NCBI GenBank assembly: GCA_021844425.1
Contig: JAKBTL010000087.1
Coordinates: 1-64,000, forward strand
Length of the DNA stretch: 64,000 nt
Direction: 5' to 3'
Source: Actinomycetes bacterium
Lineage (GTDB): Bacteria; Actinomycetota; Acidimicrobiia; Acidimicrobiales; RAAP-2
The notes below the pieces were generated by a model that was given only the letters and a program-made list of their open reading frames with translations, was not told the origin of the DNA and did no database searches. Below, one piece after another: positions 31,894 to 41,634 of the stretch. Positions within the stretch are counted from its first letter, which is position 1. Each line of letters opens with the position of its first letter. The translations under genes were made by a program, and so were the position numbers.

Positions 31894-33789
31894 CTACTGC
31901 GACAGCCCGCTGCCGGTCGTCGGCGACGAGACATCGCCGTCCACGGTGCCACCGGCGCCGGCTCGAGCGCCGGCGTCTGTCGCGCGCGCTGCGTCATGCG
32001 ACCGTCCGTTGGCGCCAGGCCGCGCGAGCGGTGCCGGGCCCGCGGGCGCCGTGGCGTCGCGCTCCACGTACACGTACTTTCCTCCGCGCAACCACGACGC
32101 CCCCGCGGCGACCAGGCACGCCAGGATGGCGAAGTCGAATGCCTCGTGGAGCCCGCGTTGGAACGGCCGGATGATGAGGCGGGGAAAGAATGCTCGTCCA
32201 GTCAGCGCGTGGACGCTCGCTGCCGGCAGATGGGACAAGACCGCCGCTCCGAGAAGGTGCTTGATGGGGCTGTACCCCAAGAAGGCGGCGAAGAGGACCG
32301 ACACCGGCGGGAGCTTCGCCACTGCGTGGGCCGCCGATGCAGGCACGCCGTGCGTGAGCAGTCCGTGCTCGAGGGCGGCCGGCAAGCTGCTCGAGAGCCC
32401 GACGATCATGAGCGTGAAGAAGATCCCGATCGAAAGGACCTGTGCGGAGTTCTGGAAGGTCGAGTTCATGCCGGAGCCCACGCCTCGGTGCTGCGGCGGC
32501 AGGCTGTTCATCACCCCTGCGCGGTTCGGCGCGGCGAACGCCCCCATCGCAAGCCCGTTCATGAGCAGGAGCGCGGCGAAAGCCCAGTAGGGGAAGTCCA
32601 CGGGGAGCACCTCGAGCAGCCCGAAGGAGACTGCGGCGGCAACCATGCCCCCCGACGCGAAAGGCCGCGACCCGTACCGGTCGGAGAGGATGCCCGACAC
32701 GGGACCGGCGAGGAGGAAGCCGCCCGTGAGCGGCATCATGTAGATGCCCGCCCACAGCGGCGTGCTCGAAAAGGTGTAGCCGTGCAACGGCAGCCAGATG
32801 CCCTGCAGCCAGATGATGAGCATGAACATGAGGCCGCCCCTGCCCATCGACGACAGGAGCGACGACAGGCTCCCGGCGGTGAACGCACGGATGCGGAAGA
32901 GGTTCATCCGGAACATCGGGTCCGGCACCTTGGTCTCGATGATCGAGAAGGAGACGAGCAGCACGGCCGCCGCGGCAAAGCACGCGTCGACGAGCGGGCT
33001 CGTCCACCCCATGGCGTGCCCGCCGTAGGGCTGGATGCCGTACGTGATGGCGATCATCAGCGCGATCAGCCCGAGGGAGAAGGTGATGTTTCCCGCCCAG
33101 TCCAGTCGCGCATGCTGGCGGCGCGCCACCTCGTGCAGCTTCGTGTACGCCCAGATGGTCCCGACGAGTCCCACCGGGACGGAGACCAAAAAGATCAACC
33201 GCCACTGGATGGGTGCCAGCACGCCGCCGAGGACGAGGCCGATGAACGAGCCGCTGATGCCGGCGATCTGGTTCACCCCGAGTGCCATCCCGCGCTGTCC
33301 CGGCGGGAAGGCGTCGGTGAGGATCGCCGATGAGTTCGCGATGAGGAAGGCCGCGCCGACGCCTTGGAAGAGCCGCATCACCACGAGCCAGATCGCCGCG
33401 CTCGTCCCGTGCATCCAGGTGATCGTCAACACGATGGAAAAGAACGTGTACAGGGCGAAGCCCAGGTTGTACATCTTGACCCGGCCGTACATGTCGCCGA
33501 GGCGGCCCAGGCTCACGACGAGCACGCTGGTGACCACCATGAAGCCGAGGATCATCCACAGGAGGAAGAAGCTGTTGCCCGGCTTCAGGGGATCGATGCC
33601 GATGCCCCGGAAGATGTCGGGCAGCGCGATGAGCATGATCGAGATGTCGATCGTCGCCATCAGCATGCCGAGGGTCGTGTTGGTCAGGACGACCCACTTG
33701 TAGCGGTCGGAGCCGGGGGGCTCCGCCGTGTCGGGGGGACCGTCGAGACGCGCGCGACGACGGGAAGGGAGCTTCTGGCGACCGTGCAT
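31894..33789 (-). CDS. MFS transporter, DHA2 (14-TM drug:H+ antiporter) family
   Basis: A 631-residue integral membrane protein with about 14 hydrophobic helices. It carries the DHA2 start (TNTTLGMLMATIDISIMLIA), motif A (GRLGDMYGRVKMYNLG) and motif C (GVNQIAGISGSFIGLVLGG). Members export drugs, lipids or other amphiphiles in exchange for protons. A long polar Ala/Gly-rich tail (last 60 residues) is unusual. It starts at an ATG at 33789 and its upstream region is shared with the divergent gene at 33939. The substrate cannot be deduced. Confidence 0.92.
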   Translation of the reverse strand: MHGRQKLPSRRRARLDGPPDTAEPPGSDRYKWVVLTNTTLGMLMATIDISIMLIALPDIFRGIGIDPLKPGNSFFLLWMILGFMVVTSVLVVSLGRLGDMYGRVKMYNLGFALYTFFSIVLTITWMHGTSAAIWLVVMRLFQGVGAAFLIANSSAILTDAFPPGQRGMALGVNQIAGISGSFIGLVLGGVLAPIQWRLIFLVSVPVGLVGTIWAYTKLHEVARRQHARLDWAGNITFSLGLIALMIAITYGIQPYGGHAMGWTSPLVDACFAAAAVLLVSFSIIETKVPDPMFRMNLFRIRAFTAGSLSSLLSSMGRGGLMFMLIIWLQGIWLPLHGYTFSSTPLWAGIYMMPLTGGFLLAGPVSGILSDRYGSRPFASGGMVAAAVSFGLLEVLPVDFPYWAFAALLLMNGLAMGAFAAPNRAGVMNSLPPQHRGVGSGMNSTFQNSAQVLSIGIFFTLMIVGLSSSLPAALEHGLLTHGVPASAAHAVAKLPPVSVLFAAFLGYSPIKHLLGAAVLSHLPAASVHALTGRAFFPRLIIRPFQRGLHEAFDFAILACLVAAGASWLRGGKYVYVERDATAPAGPAPLARPGANGRSHDAARATDAGARAGAGGTVDGDVSSPTTGSGLSQ

Positions 33790-33876
33790 CGACGTTCACG
33801 TTAACTGCCACCAGGGCAGCCGGGAGACGGCCGGAGACCCGCCGGGGGCACCGCGAGCGCACCGGACGGCCGGCCT

Positions 33877-33903
33877 GGGGGGCGGGGGCGGGGCGGGGCG
33901 GGG
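33877..33903 (+). other. G-tract array (quadruplex-prone) upstream of the YbjQ cassette
   Basis: Five consecutive runs of 4-6 G separated by single C (G6-C-G5-C-G4-C-G4-C-G4) lie 36 bases before the GTG at 33939, in the intergenic region between two divergent genes. Confidence 0.6.
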
Positions 33904-33938
33904 CGACGGTTGCGAGCTGCGGCGATAGCCTGTCGGGC

Positions 33939-34391
33939 GTGAGCGACGTGAACGGGCACGACGCCGGAGGGCTGGACGCCGGAGGGCTGGACGGGGGTGG
34001 CCAGCGCGACGACCTCGATCTCGACCTGCTCGCGTCGTCCCTGCGTGCGGACGACGGCGACGTCCGGGTGCTGCTGCGTGCGCTGGTGACCAGGCTCTCG
34101 GGAGCGCTCGGCGACCGGTTGGTCGTCGAGCGTGCAGGCCGGTTCAAGAAGAGCGACGAGATCCGCCGCGTCTCGATCCAGCTGGGCGACGACCAGTTCG
34201 AGGCCACCGTGGACCGGGCCTCCCTCGCATGCACGGTGAGCCGGAGCAGTGGCGGGATACGGATCCGCTCGAGCCGCGTCGGCACCGACGAGTGGCTCCT
34301 GCGGCTGCTCGGTGCGCTGCGCGACGAGGCGGCGACCACCCAGGCGACCCGGGTGGCGCTCGAGTCCCTTGTGATAGGAAACTCCGCGTGA
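33939..34391 (+). CDS. Hypothetical protein, first gene of a YbjQ-domain cassette, 150 aa
   Basis: Not recognised as a named family. The first 25 residues are Gly/Asp-rich with a short repeat (AGGLDAGGLDGGG). The remaining 120 look like a compact alpha/beta domain (VRVLLRALVTRLSGALGD, then RVSIQLGDDQFEATVDR and IRIRSSRVGTDEWLLRLLGA). It ends at a TGA overlapped by the next gene's GTG. The tight coupling with three YbjQ-like genes suggests a common complex. Cytoplasmic; no signal peptide. The GTG start is supported by position after the G-rich upstream stretch only. Confidence 0.65.
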   Translation: MSDVNGHDAGGLDAGGLDGGGQRDDLDLDLLASSLRADDGDVRVLLRALVTRLSGALGDRLVVERAGRFKKSDEIRRVSIQLGDDQFEATVDRASLACTVSRSSGGIRIRSSRVGTDEWLLRLLGALRDEAATTQATRVALESLVIGNSA

Positions 34392-35263
34392 CGAACGCGC
34401 CGAGTGGGGACGACAAGGTCCCCCAGGCCGGACAGACGGTGGTTCCCGCCGGCGGTCCCCTCCCCGAAGGCCTCCCTCCCGACGCCAATCGCCGCCTCGC
34501 AGAGCTCGAGGACCGGCCCGGTCACAAGGGGATGTTCACCTCAGACCTCTCGGTGAACGAATTCCTTCTGATCAAAGAAGTCGGGTTCCATCCACTGGGT
34601 TTCGTGATGGGGAGCTCGATCTACCACATCGGCATCCAGACGCGGCGATGGTCGCAAAGCCAGGAGCTCTCGAAGCTCACCGGGGCGATGTACGAAGCGC
34701 GCCAGCTCGCGATGGATCGCATGGACGCCGAGGCGACCGAGCTCGGCGCCGACGGCGTCGTCGGTGTCCGCCTCGACGTGAACTACTACGAGTGGGGCTC
34801 GGACACCGCGGAGTTCATCGCGGTGGGCACCGCCGTCAAGTCCGAGGACGGGCGCTCGTACCGGAACCGTCAAGGCAAGCCCTTCACCTCCGACCTCTCG
34901 GGACAGGACTTCTGGGTGCTGATGCAGACGGGGCACGTACCGCTCGGGCTCGTCATGGGGACCTGCGTGTACCACATCGCCCACCGCGGCGTCGGCCAGA
35001 CCCTGCGCAGCGCAGGACGCAACGTCGAGCTCCCGAACTTCACCCAGGCGCTCTACGAAGCGCGTGAGCTCGCCATGACGCGCATGCAGGACGAGGCCAA
35101 CGAGCTCGGCGCCTCGGGCATCGTCGGCGTCCGCCTCGAGGAGAAGACCCACATGTGGGGCGACCACACGATCGAGTTCCTCTCACTGGGCACGGCCGTC
35201 GTCAAGTCCGACGGGGACCACACGATCCCCCAACCCCAGACGATCATCTCGCTCGACGGCTGA
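34388..35263 (+). CDS. Protein with two YbjQ-like (heavy-metal-binding-type) domains, 291 aa
   Basis: Two similar halves, about 45-155 and 160-285, each begin with FTSDLSxxxF and run GFHPLGFVMGSSIYHIG / GHVPLGLVMGTCVYHIA. Next comes an amphipathic helix (ARQLAMDRMDAEATELGADG / ARELAMTRMQDEANELGASG) and a closing strand (VVGVRLDVNYYEW / IVGVRLEEKTHMW). This helix-plus-VVGVR signature is that of the YbjQ/UPF0145 family, pentameric proteins labelled heavy-metal-binding without clear function. It overlaps the previous gene by GTGA and the next by one base. Metal binding is not demonstrated; conserved cysteines are absent. Confidence 0.82.
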   Translation: MTNAPSGDDKVPQAGQTVVPAGGPLPEGLPPDANRRLAELEDRPGHKGMFTSDLSVNEFLLIKEVGFHPLGFVMGSSIYHIGIQTRRWSQSQELSKLTGAMYEARQLAMDRMDAEATELGADGVVGVRLDVNYYEWGSDTAEFIAVGTAVKSEDGRSYRNRQGKPFTSDLSGQDFWVLMQTGHVPLGLVMGTCVYHIAHRGVGQTLRSAGRNVELPNFTQALYEARELAMTRMQDEANELGASGIVGVRLEEKTHMWGDHTIEFLSLGTAVVKSDGDHTIPQPQTIISLDG

Positions 35264-36213
35264 TGGCATCCCAGGCGGCCCCCGGCGAGGACCTTCCCGA
35301 GGCGGCCGGCCGCCGCCTCTCGACGGGTGCGTGGTCGTCGGGGCTCTCCGTTGCCGACTTCTCGTCGTCCCTCGAGATGGGCATGGACCCCGTCGGTTAC
35401 GTGCAGGGCTACGCCGTGATGCAGTGGAGCTGGTACATGGCGACAGGGGGGTTCGGCGCAGGCTTCGGGGGCGGGGCAGGCTTCGGGGGCGGGTGGGCAG
35501 CGGGTCCGCAGCGCCACGGTCAGTACGTCGAGCAATGGCAGTGCCCGCACGGATTCGTGAGCGCCGAGCACCGCATGTACGGGGCGAACTACGAGCTGAC
35601 ATGGCTGGAGCAGAGCTGGGCCACGGGCTGGTCGCTGGCCACGACCAGAATGGTCGAAGAGGCGACCTCGCTCGGTGCGACGGGCATCGTCGGCGTGGTC
35701 GACTCGATGCGACCCCTGACCGGAGGGGCAGTCGTCGAATTCCGCTCGAGCGGCACCGCCGTCGCGGTGCGCGACGCGCCGCGCCTCACCACTCCCTTCA
35801 GCACCTATCTCTCCGGCCAACGGCTGGCCAAGCTCATCGAGGCAGGGTTCGCGCCGATCTCGGTGGTGGCCACGCTCAGCTCCGTGCGCATGCTCGGGTA
35901 CTGCATCACCCATTACCAGCTCGCCGGATCGACCGCCGGCACGTGGTACGGGTCGGGGGCGGGCGGGGTCAGCGGGGTGGGACCGGTCGACCAGGTGAAC
36001 CGTGCGCAAGCGGCGGTCAGGCGGCTCGCACGCGAGCGCATCCGCGCGCAGCTCGGATCCGACGTGCTCCACGGCGCCCACATGGAGCAGTCCGAGCGCG
36101 AGATCGGTGAGGGCGACCTCTCCATCCAGTGCACCCTGAAAGGGAACAGGGTACGGCCGTTCAAGGACTTCGACCCGCTGCCCGAGCCGCTTCCCGTGGT
36201 CCGGCTCGCATGA
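35263..36213 (+). CDS. Protein with two YbjQ-like domains, 316 aa
   Basis: Second YbjQ-like member of the cassette. The N-terminal half carries a Gly-rich insertion (GFGAGFGGGAGFGGGWAAGP, residues about 62-85) and then MVEEATSLGATGIVGVVDSM. The second half (from TPFSTYLSGQRLAKLIEAGF) is more diverged. A short VxR-rich C-terminus ends it. Its ATG shares one base with the TGA of the preceding gene, a translational coupling. Possibly a subunit of a mixed oligomer with its neighbours, given that UPF0145 proteins are pentameric. No catalytic motif. Confidence 0.78.
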   Translation: MASQAAPGEDLPEAAGRRLSTGAWSSGLSVADFSSSLEMGMDPVGYVQGYAVMQWSWYMATGGFGAGFGGGAGFGGGWAAGPQRHGQYVEQWQCPHGFVSAEHRMYGANYELTWLEQSWATGWSLATTRMVEEATSLGATGIVGVVDSMRPLTGGAVVEFRSSGTAVAVRDAPRLTTPFSTYLSGQRLAKLIEAGFAPISVVATLSSVRMLGYCITHYQLAGSTAGTWYGSGAGGVSGVGPVDQVNRAQAAVRRLARERIRAQLGSDVLHGAHMEQSEREIGEGDLSIQCTLKGNRVRPFKDFDPLPEPLPVVRLA

Positions 36214-36229
36214 CCCGCACGCGGTGACG

Positions 36230-37096
36230 ATGCGCCTGCGCGACGAGGTCCGCGACGCGGTGCGTGCCGCGGGACCCGCGGGCGGCGCGGCCGCCCCGGC
36301 GGCGTCGTCTGCGAGGGACGGCGGGCGCACGGGGGTCGGTGGCACCACGTCGGACCTCACGATCGACGAGACCCTCCTGCTCCACTCGGCGGGCTGGGAA
36401 CCGGTCGACCTCGTCTACGGGGTCTCGTGGTGGTCGATTCCCTGGGGGGTCTGGCAGTGGTCGACGGGTGAAGTCCAAGAAGCGACCGCGGCGTTTGCCG
36501 GGGCCGTCGACCAGGCGGCGAAGCTGCTCCGCCAAGAGTGCGAGAAGGCGGGCGGGTCCGGCGTCCTCGGGGTGGAGATCGGCATTCGCGTGTCGTCGCA
36601 CCACGTCGCGATCGAGCTTTCGGGCACCGCCGTGCGCCGCACGCAGGGAACCAGGCCCACGTTCGAATTCATCTCCGACCTCTCGGCGCGCGACTTCGTC
36701 CTGCTCACCCGCGCGGGATGGTGGCCGCTCGGGCTGGCCGCGGGCGCGAGCTTCGTGGTCGCTCCCCGGCGTACGGCTCGTCAGTGGGCCGCGCAGCAGG
36801 GGCAGAACACCGAGCTTCCGAACCTGACCGAAGCGCTCTACCTGGCGAGAGAGCGGGCCATGGAGCGCATGCAGCGCTCAGGAGCAGCGATGAAGGCAGA
36901 GGGCATCGTCGCCGTGAAGCTGCGCGAGGGACGCGCCAGCTCGGGTGTGCGCGTCATGCAGTTCGTCGCCATCGGGACCGGCGTGCACCTCCGCACAGGT
37001 GAGCACCGTTCGATCGCACCCACCATGGTCGTCGCGCTCGACGAGCTCGTCCGCCAGTTCGACGTGAAGAGCCTGCGCAGCGCGAGCACGCAGTAA
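36230..37096 (+). CDS. Protein with two YbjQ-like domains, 288 aa
   Basis: Third YbjQ-like member. Half one (TSDLTIDETLLLHSAGWEPV, then CEKAGGSGVLGVEIGIRVSS) and half two (FISDLSARDFVLLTRAGWWP, then RSGAAMKAEGIVAVKLREGR) keep the same order of elements as the two upstream proteins. The N-terminal 35 residues are Ala/Gly-rich and probably flexible. The ATG at 36230 is chosen; GTG at 36224 is equally possible. It starts 16 bases after the preceding stop, so the four genes 33939-37096 form one operon. Confidence 0.78.
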   Translation: MRLRDEVRDAVRAAGPAGGAAAPAASSARDGGRTGVGGTTSDLTIDETLLLHSAGWEPVDLVYGVSWWSIPWGVWQWSTGEVQEATAAFAGAVDQAAKLLRQECEKAGGSGVLGVEIGIRVSSHHVAIELSGTAVRRTQGTRPTFEFISDLSARDFVLLTRAGWWPLGLAAGASFVVAPRRTARQWAAQQGQNTELPNLTEALYLARERAMERMQRSGAAMKAEGIVAVKLREGRASSGVRVMQFVAIGTGVHLRTGEHRSIAPTMVVALDELVRQFDVKSLRSASTQ

Positions 37097-37129
37097 GCCC
37101 GCCTCCCCCACCCGGTGCGGGCCTCCTCG

Positions 37130-38527
37130 TCACCCGGGGGACCCAGCGTCCCTCCGCGCCCCGGTGAGGAGCAGGACCACTCGATCGTGCGGCGCGACCC
37201 GCTCGCCCTCGATCAGCTCGAACAGGCCCGCCAGGCCCGCCGTACCGGTCGCGTCCGCATCGAGCCCGGCCGAGCGGGCGAGGTCGTTGGCCTCCGCCAG
37301 GCGCTTCTCTCCCACCACGACGGGCAGCCCGCCGGTTGCGAGCATCCCCCCGACGACGGCGAGCCAGTCGTACGTCTCGTCGTCGAGGATCCCGCCGGCG
37401 ATGCTGTGCGGCGGGCTCTCCCACGGCCACATGTAGTGCGAGCGGTGCCGTGCCGCCGCGTAGAGCGCGCCCTGCAGCTCGCCGGCATCGGCCCCGGCGC
37501 CGCCGGCGACGCCGGCCGGCACCAGGTCACGCACCTTGTGGTAGGCACGCTCGAGCGGGTGCGCGGAGACGGACTGCACGGTGTGCAGCGCCGGCCGGCG
37601 GTCGAGCACGCCGAGCTCGGTCGCCTCGGCGAAGGCCTGCGCGCAGGAGCTGGCGAGCGCCCCCCCGCCGACCTGGACGACGAGGTGGTCGGCGGAGATG
37701 CCCTCCGCCGCCAGCTGCCAGGCGATCTCGTAGCCGAGGGTCTCGCCGCCCTCGATCACCAGTCCGTTGAGGTTGCCCTGGCAGGTAAAGGGAAGCATGC
37801 CAGCGCCAAGGGCGTCGAGCAGGCGCAGGTACGGCGGGTCGCCACGCTCGCCGGTGCGGCGCTCGCAGGAGACGACGTCGGCCCCGAGGGCCACGAGGCG
37901 TGCGAGGATCGCCGGGTTGGCGTCGGGAGGGACGAAGACCCGGAGCCGGCGTCCCGCGGCGGCGGCGACGACGGCTGCCGCCAGGGCCGCGTTGCCGCAG
38001 CTCGCGACGGCGAGCGAGCGCCTGGCCGCCGGGTCGGCGAGCCCGACCAGCTCGGCGACCTCGAGGTGCAGCGCCACGCCCATGAGGTGGCGTGCCTTGT
38101 GCGAGCCCGAGACGTTGCCGGTCTCGTCCTTCACCCACACCCCTCCGGACTGTCCGAAGCCGAGGGCGCCGGACAGCGCGTCACTGCGGGCCAGCGGGGT
38201 CTCGGAGAAGCCATGGCCGTCGACGGCGGCGACGGCGGCGTCCAGGCGCCGTGCGAGCGCGACGTAGGCCTCGTCGCTGGCGCCGGCCGCTCGCGCACGG
38301 TGGTAGCTGTGCAGGAGCCGGCGGAATCGGACGAAGCTGCACGGATCGCCGGCGGCGCGATCAGCGTCGACGTCGTCGCGGCTCACCACAGCGGTGTCGA
38401 GATGACGCACGAGCACGTGGTCCACGTCGCCGCTGCCGACGTTCGGGCACGCAAAGGGGTAGGGCTCGGCAGCGTCCGGAGATGCACCGCAACCCGCGCA
38501 CTCGAGCCAGGTGATGGCACCGCTCAT
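37130..38527 (-). CDS. PLP-dependent threonine synthase-like enzyme
   Basis: A 465-residue fold-type II PLP enzyme. The N-terminus has a possible zinc ribbon ([10 protein letters not shown] with a later Cys), a feature of threonine synthase relatives. The PLP lysine is in [11 protein letters not shown], the phosphate-binding Gly-rich loop is [12 protein letters not shown], and the Asn-containing [11 protein letters not shown] contacts the cofactor. It starts at an ATG overlapping the stop of the upstream PLP gene (ATGA), so the two are coupled. It probably performs beta- or gamma-replacement/elimination on an amino acid, but the canonical threonine synthase role is not certain because both proteins form an unusual pair. 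Confidence 0.82.
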   Translation of the reverse strand: MSGAITWLECAGCGASPDAAEPYPFACPNVGSGDVDHVLVRHLDTAVVSRDDVDADRAAGDPCSFVRFRRLLHSYHRARAAGASDEAYVALARRLDAAVAAVDGHGFSETPLARSDALSGALGFGQSGGVWVKDETGNVSGSHKARHLMGVALHLEVAELVGLADPAARRSLAVASCGNAALAAAVVAAAAGRRLRVFVPPDANPAILARLVALGADVVSCERRTGERGDPPYLRLLDALGAGMLPFTCQGNLNGLVIEGGETLGYEIAWQLAAEGISADHLVVQVGGGALASSCAQAFAEATELGVLDRRPALHTVQSVSAHPLERAYHKVRDLVPAGVAGGAGADAGELQGALYAAARHRSHYMWPWESPPHSIAGGILDDETYDWLAVVGGMLATGGLPVVVGEKRLAEANDLARSAGLDADATGTAGLAGLFELIEGERVAPHDRVVLLLTGARRDAGSPG

Positions 38528-40020
38528 CCGGCGCGCACGCCGCTGCGGGCGTTGAACTCACCGATCATCTCGTCCCAGCTGTCGAGCTTGGCGCGCAGCC
38601 CCCGCCACCAGGACTGCTCGCGGCGCGCCACGAAGTCCTCGACGCTCACGCCCTGCTGCTCGACCCAGGTGTAATAGCCGAGGTTGAAGATCCGGGTGCG
38701 ATCCTCGAGCGTCGTCTCGAGCACGTGGTCGCTCTGCGCACCGAGCAGGTACCGGCCGAAGACCTCCGCGGCGTGCGCCTCGTCGAAGCCGTCGGGGAAG
38801 TCGCGGGCGAGGATCCGCTCGCGCTCGCTCGCGTACAACTCGGCTCCGTCGGTGGCGACCGTCATCAGCACGTCATCGGGCCCGAGCCCGAGAAGCTTGG
38901 CGGTCTTGACGGCAGCGACGACGTTGCAGATGCTCGACAGCCCGAAGTGGTCGAGCGCCTCGAGGGTCTCCTCGCTGACGCCGCGCCGCCCGGCGAGGAA
39001 CTCCCGGCCCTGTGCCGTGCCGAAAAGCAGGGCCAGGTGGTCGGTCGCGCGGTCGCTCACGGCCGCCACGATGTCGGTGTTGTGCACGTTGTGGACGTAG
39101 GGGATGTGCTTGTCGCCGATCCCTTGGATGTTGTGCTCGCCGAAGCCGTTGGCGAGCATCGTGGGACATTCGAGCGCCTCGACGGCGACGGTCTTCGAGC
39201 CGTGCTCCTCTTTCAAGAAGTCGCCCGCGGCGATCGTCCCGGCGGACCCGGTCGCCGAGACGAACGCGGCGAGGCGCAACCCCGGCGTCCGGCGCGCGAG
39301 GGCCTCGAAGACGTGGGCGAGGGCACGCCCGGTGCAGCGGTAGTGCACGAGGTGGTTGCCGAACTCGGCGAACTGGTTGAAGATGACGTGCTGGGGGTCA
39401 CGCGAGAGCTCGTCGCAGGCGTCGTAGATCTCCTTCACGTTGCTCTCCGTGCCGGGGGTGGTGATCACGTCGGCCGGGTCGCTCACCCAGCTGTAGAGCC
39501 AGTCGAACCGTTCGCGGCTCATGCCTTCCGGCAGTACCGCGACGCCGCGACAGCTCATGAGGCGCGAGATCGCCACCCCGCCTCGGCAGAAGTTGCCCGT
39601 CGAGGGCCAGACCGCCTTGTGCACGGTCGGGTCGAACTGGCCGGTGACGATGCGGGGCACGAGGCATCCGTAGGTGGCGAGCACCTTGTGGGCACGGATC
39701 ATCGGGAAGCGGTCGCCGTAGAGCACCACGACCGGCGACGCGATGCCGGTGAGCTCGCTTTCGAGCACCACGTGGCCGGGCACCTCCGAAATCGAAGCGC
39801 GGTCGGCGGCGTTGAACCAGTGGACACGGAACAAGTTGCGCGGATCTGCCTCGTCGGGCTTCACACCCACGAGCGCGGCGCGCACGGCGTCGGGGATCCG
39901 GGCTGGCTCGGCCAGCTCGGCGAAGGTCGGCAGCAGGATCCTGCGCTGCCGGAAGCTCTCCAGGGTCCGCTCGTAGACGCCTTCGTCGACGACGTGGTCC
40001 TCCAGTCCAAGGGTCGGCAT
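38524..40020 (-). CDS. PLP-dependent cysteine synthase-like enzyme, long form
   Basis: A 498-residue fold-type II enzyme, much longer than O-acetylserine sulfhydrylase (~310). The active-site region is atypical: [13 protein letters not shown] sits where the Ser/Thr-Gly-Asn substrate loop is expected. The loop [19 protein letters not shown] resembles the Gly-rich phosphate site. A PLP-binding lysine is not obvious to me by eye; the K in [10 protein letters not shown] is a candidate. The ATG at 40020 has AGGAGG upstream (CAGGAGGAAGCG), a good ribosome-binding site. The gene is coupled to the threonine synthase-like gene. Bases 40021-40303 hold no supportable gene. Confidence 0.75.
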   Translation of the reverse strand: MPTLGLEDHVVDEGVYERTLESFRQRRILLPTFAELAEPARIPDAVRAALVGVKPDEADPRNLFRVHWFNAADRASISEVPGHVVLESELTGIASPVVVLYGDRFPMIRAHKVLATYGCLVPRIVTGQFDPTVHKAVWPSTGNFCRGGVAISRLMSCRGVAVLPEGMSRERFDWLYSWVSDPADVITTPGTESNVKEIYDACDELSRDPQHVIFNQFAEFGNHLVHYRCTGRALAHVFEALARRTPGLRLAAFVSATGSAGTIAAGDFLKEEHGSKTVAVEALECPTMLANGFGEHNIQGIGDKHIPYVHNVHNTDIVAAVSDRATDHLALLFGTAQGREFLAGRRGVSEETLEALDHFGLSSICNVVAAVKTAKLLGLGPDDVLMTVATDGAELYASERERILARDFPDGFDEAHAAEVFGRYLLGAQSDHVLETTLEDRTRIFNLGYYTWVEQQGVSVEDFVARREQSWWRGLRAKLDSWDEMIGEFNARSGVRAG

Positions 40021-40303
40021 CGCTTCCTCCTGAGTCTCGCTCGCCTTCTCCACCACGAGACGCCGCCTGGCATCGGGACGGCCGCCCGTACTCCCAGACG
40101 ACCCCGTCGTCGAGCGTCGCGTCGGCGACCTTCATGGAGCCGGCGATCTTGGCGCCGCAAACGTAATCGGTGCGGCACTGCTGGCGGTCAACCACGCCCG
40201 CGCGCTCCCACGGCGGTCGTCGACCGAGGGACGCGGAGCACGACGCCAGGAGCCGCTCGGTCCCGCTGCCTTCCGTGCGCGCTCCGTATGCGCCGGCCGC
40301 CTC

Positions 40304-41467
40304 CTACAGCCCCTTGACGAAGCTGGCGATGCGCTCGAGGGCGGACTCGATGTTCTCGACCGAGTTGGCGTACGACAGACGCAGGTAGCCCTCGCCGTAG
40401 GCCCCGAACGCGGTGCCGGCGAGGCAGGCCACGCCGCACTCCTCGAGCAAGCGGCGCTGCAGGGTGTCCGCCGAGATGCCGAGCTCCCTCACGTTCGGGA
40501 AGACGTAGAACGCGCCCTCCGGACGCGCGCAGGTGATCCCCTCGATGGCGTTCAGCCCGTCCACGATCACCTCTCGGCGGCGGCGGAACTCCTCGACCAT
40601 CTCCTCGACCGCCTGCCAGGGACCTTCGAGCGCAGCCTTCGCTGCATGCTGGCTGAATGCCGAGGTGCACGAGACGGAGTTGACGACGAGGCGCGTCACG
40701 GGCTCGACGAGGGGGGTCGGGAAGACACCGAAGCCGAGGCGCCAGCCGGTCATGGCGAAGGTCTTCGACCAGCCGTCGAGCAGCACGGTCCGCTCGGGCA
40801 TGCCGTCCAGCTCGAGCACGCTGGCGTGGCGCCCGCCGTAGCGGATCGCCCAGTAGACCTCGTCGGAGAGCACAACGAGGTCGTGGCGCAGCGCCAGCTC
40901 GGCGATCGCCTCGCACTCGGAGGGGCCGAGCGCGCTGCCGCAGGGGTTGTGCGGGGAGTTGAGCACGAGCAACTTGCTCCGCGCCGTGACGAGGCGCTCG
41001 AGCTCCTCGGGGTCGATCCGGAAGCCGTTCTCCTCCCGCAGGGGAACCGGCACCGGCACGGCGCCGGAGAAGGCGCTGATCGACTCGTACATCGGGAAGC
41101 CCGGATCGGGGTACAGCACCTCGTCTCCCGGCTCGCAAAGGGCGAGGATCGTGTAGAACATGATCGGCTTGGCGCCGGGGGTGACGATCACCCGGTCGGC
41201 GCCAGCCGAGAGGCGCCCCGTCCGCTCGAGGAACGCGCTCACCGCCTCGCGCAGCGCCAGGATGCCGGGCGCCGCGACGTAGTGCGTGGATCCCGCTCGC
41301 AGCGCGGCGACTGCCGCCTCGACGATGTGGGCGGGCGTCGCGAAATCGGGCTCGCCGATCTCGAGATGGACGATGCTGCGCCCGGTGGCCTCGAGCTCCT
41401 GGGCTTTGGCGAGCACCGCGAAGGCACTCTCGGTCCCGAGCAGCTGCATCCTGCTTCCAAGCTCCAT
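40304..41467 (-). CDS. Class I/II aminotransferase (aspartate aminotransferase-like)
   Basis: A 387-residue fold-type I PLP enzyme. Features: the N-terminal IVHLEIGEPDFATP, the cofactor-stacking region TPGAKPIMFYTILAL, the Asn/Pro motif LNSPHNPCGSAL, Asp in VVLSDEVYWAI, the Schiff-base lysine in LDGWSKTFAMTGWRLG, and the C-terminal substrate Arg in YLRLSYANSVENIE. It would transaminate aspartate or a related amino acid with 2-oxoglutarate. The ATG at 41467 is chosen over one nine codons upstream. It lies in line with the two PLP synthase-like genes, a third PLP enzyme in the block. Confidence 0.92.
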   Translation of the reverse strand: MELGSRMQLLGTESAFAVLAKAQELEATGRSIVHLEIGEPDFATPAHIVEAAVAALRAGSTHYVAAPGILALREAVSAFLERTGRLSAGADRVIVTPGAKPIMFYTILALCEPGDEVLYPDPGFPMYESISAFSGAVPVPVPLREENGFRIDPEELERLVTARSKLLVLNSPHNPCGSALGPSECEAIAELALRHDLVVLSDEVYWAIRYGGRHASVLELDGMPERTVLLDGWSKTFAMTGWRLGFGVFPTPLVEPVTRLVVNSVSCTSAFSQHAAKAALEGPWQAVEEMVEEFRRRREVIVDGLNAIEGITCARPEGAFYVFPNVRELGISADTLQRRLLEECGVACLAGTAFGAYGEGYLRLSYANSVENIESALERIASFVKGL

Positions 41468-41634
41468 GGCGGCATACTCCCGCGCGGCGTGCACTCCAGC
41501 TAGGGTCCAAAGTTAGTTCGTGCGCGTCGAAGGCGCAGGTGACGAACGGCCCTAGCTGAGGGCCGCCCGCCGGGCCATCATCGCCGTTGGCCCGCAAGGA
41601 CCCGAGCCCGTGACGCCCGGGAGGTCCGATCACC

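Noticed and set aside
30511-33333. A 940-residue open frame on the plus strand
   Set aside because: Antisense to the Rpf-like and MFS genes; low-complexity Arg/His/Glu composition typical of shadow frames.
40021-40195. Small minus-strand frame before the cysteine synthase-like gene ([19 protein letters not shown])
   Set aside because: Partly natural-looking but soon runs into the next gene in the wrong frame, and no ribosome-binding site or family match is visible.
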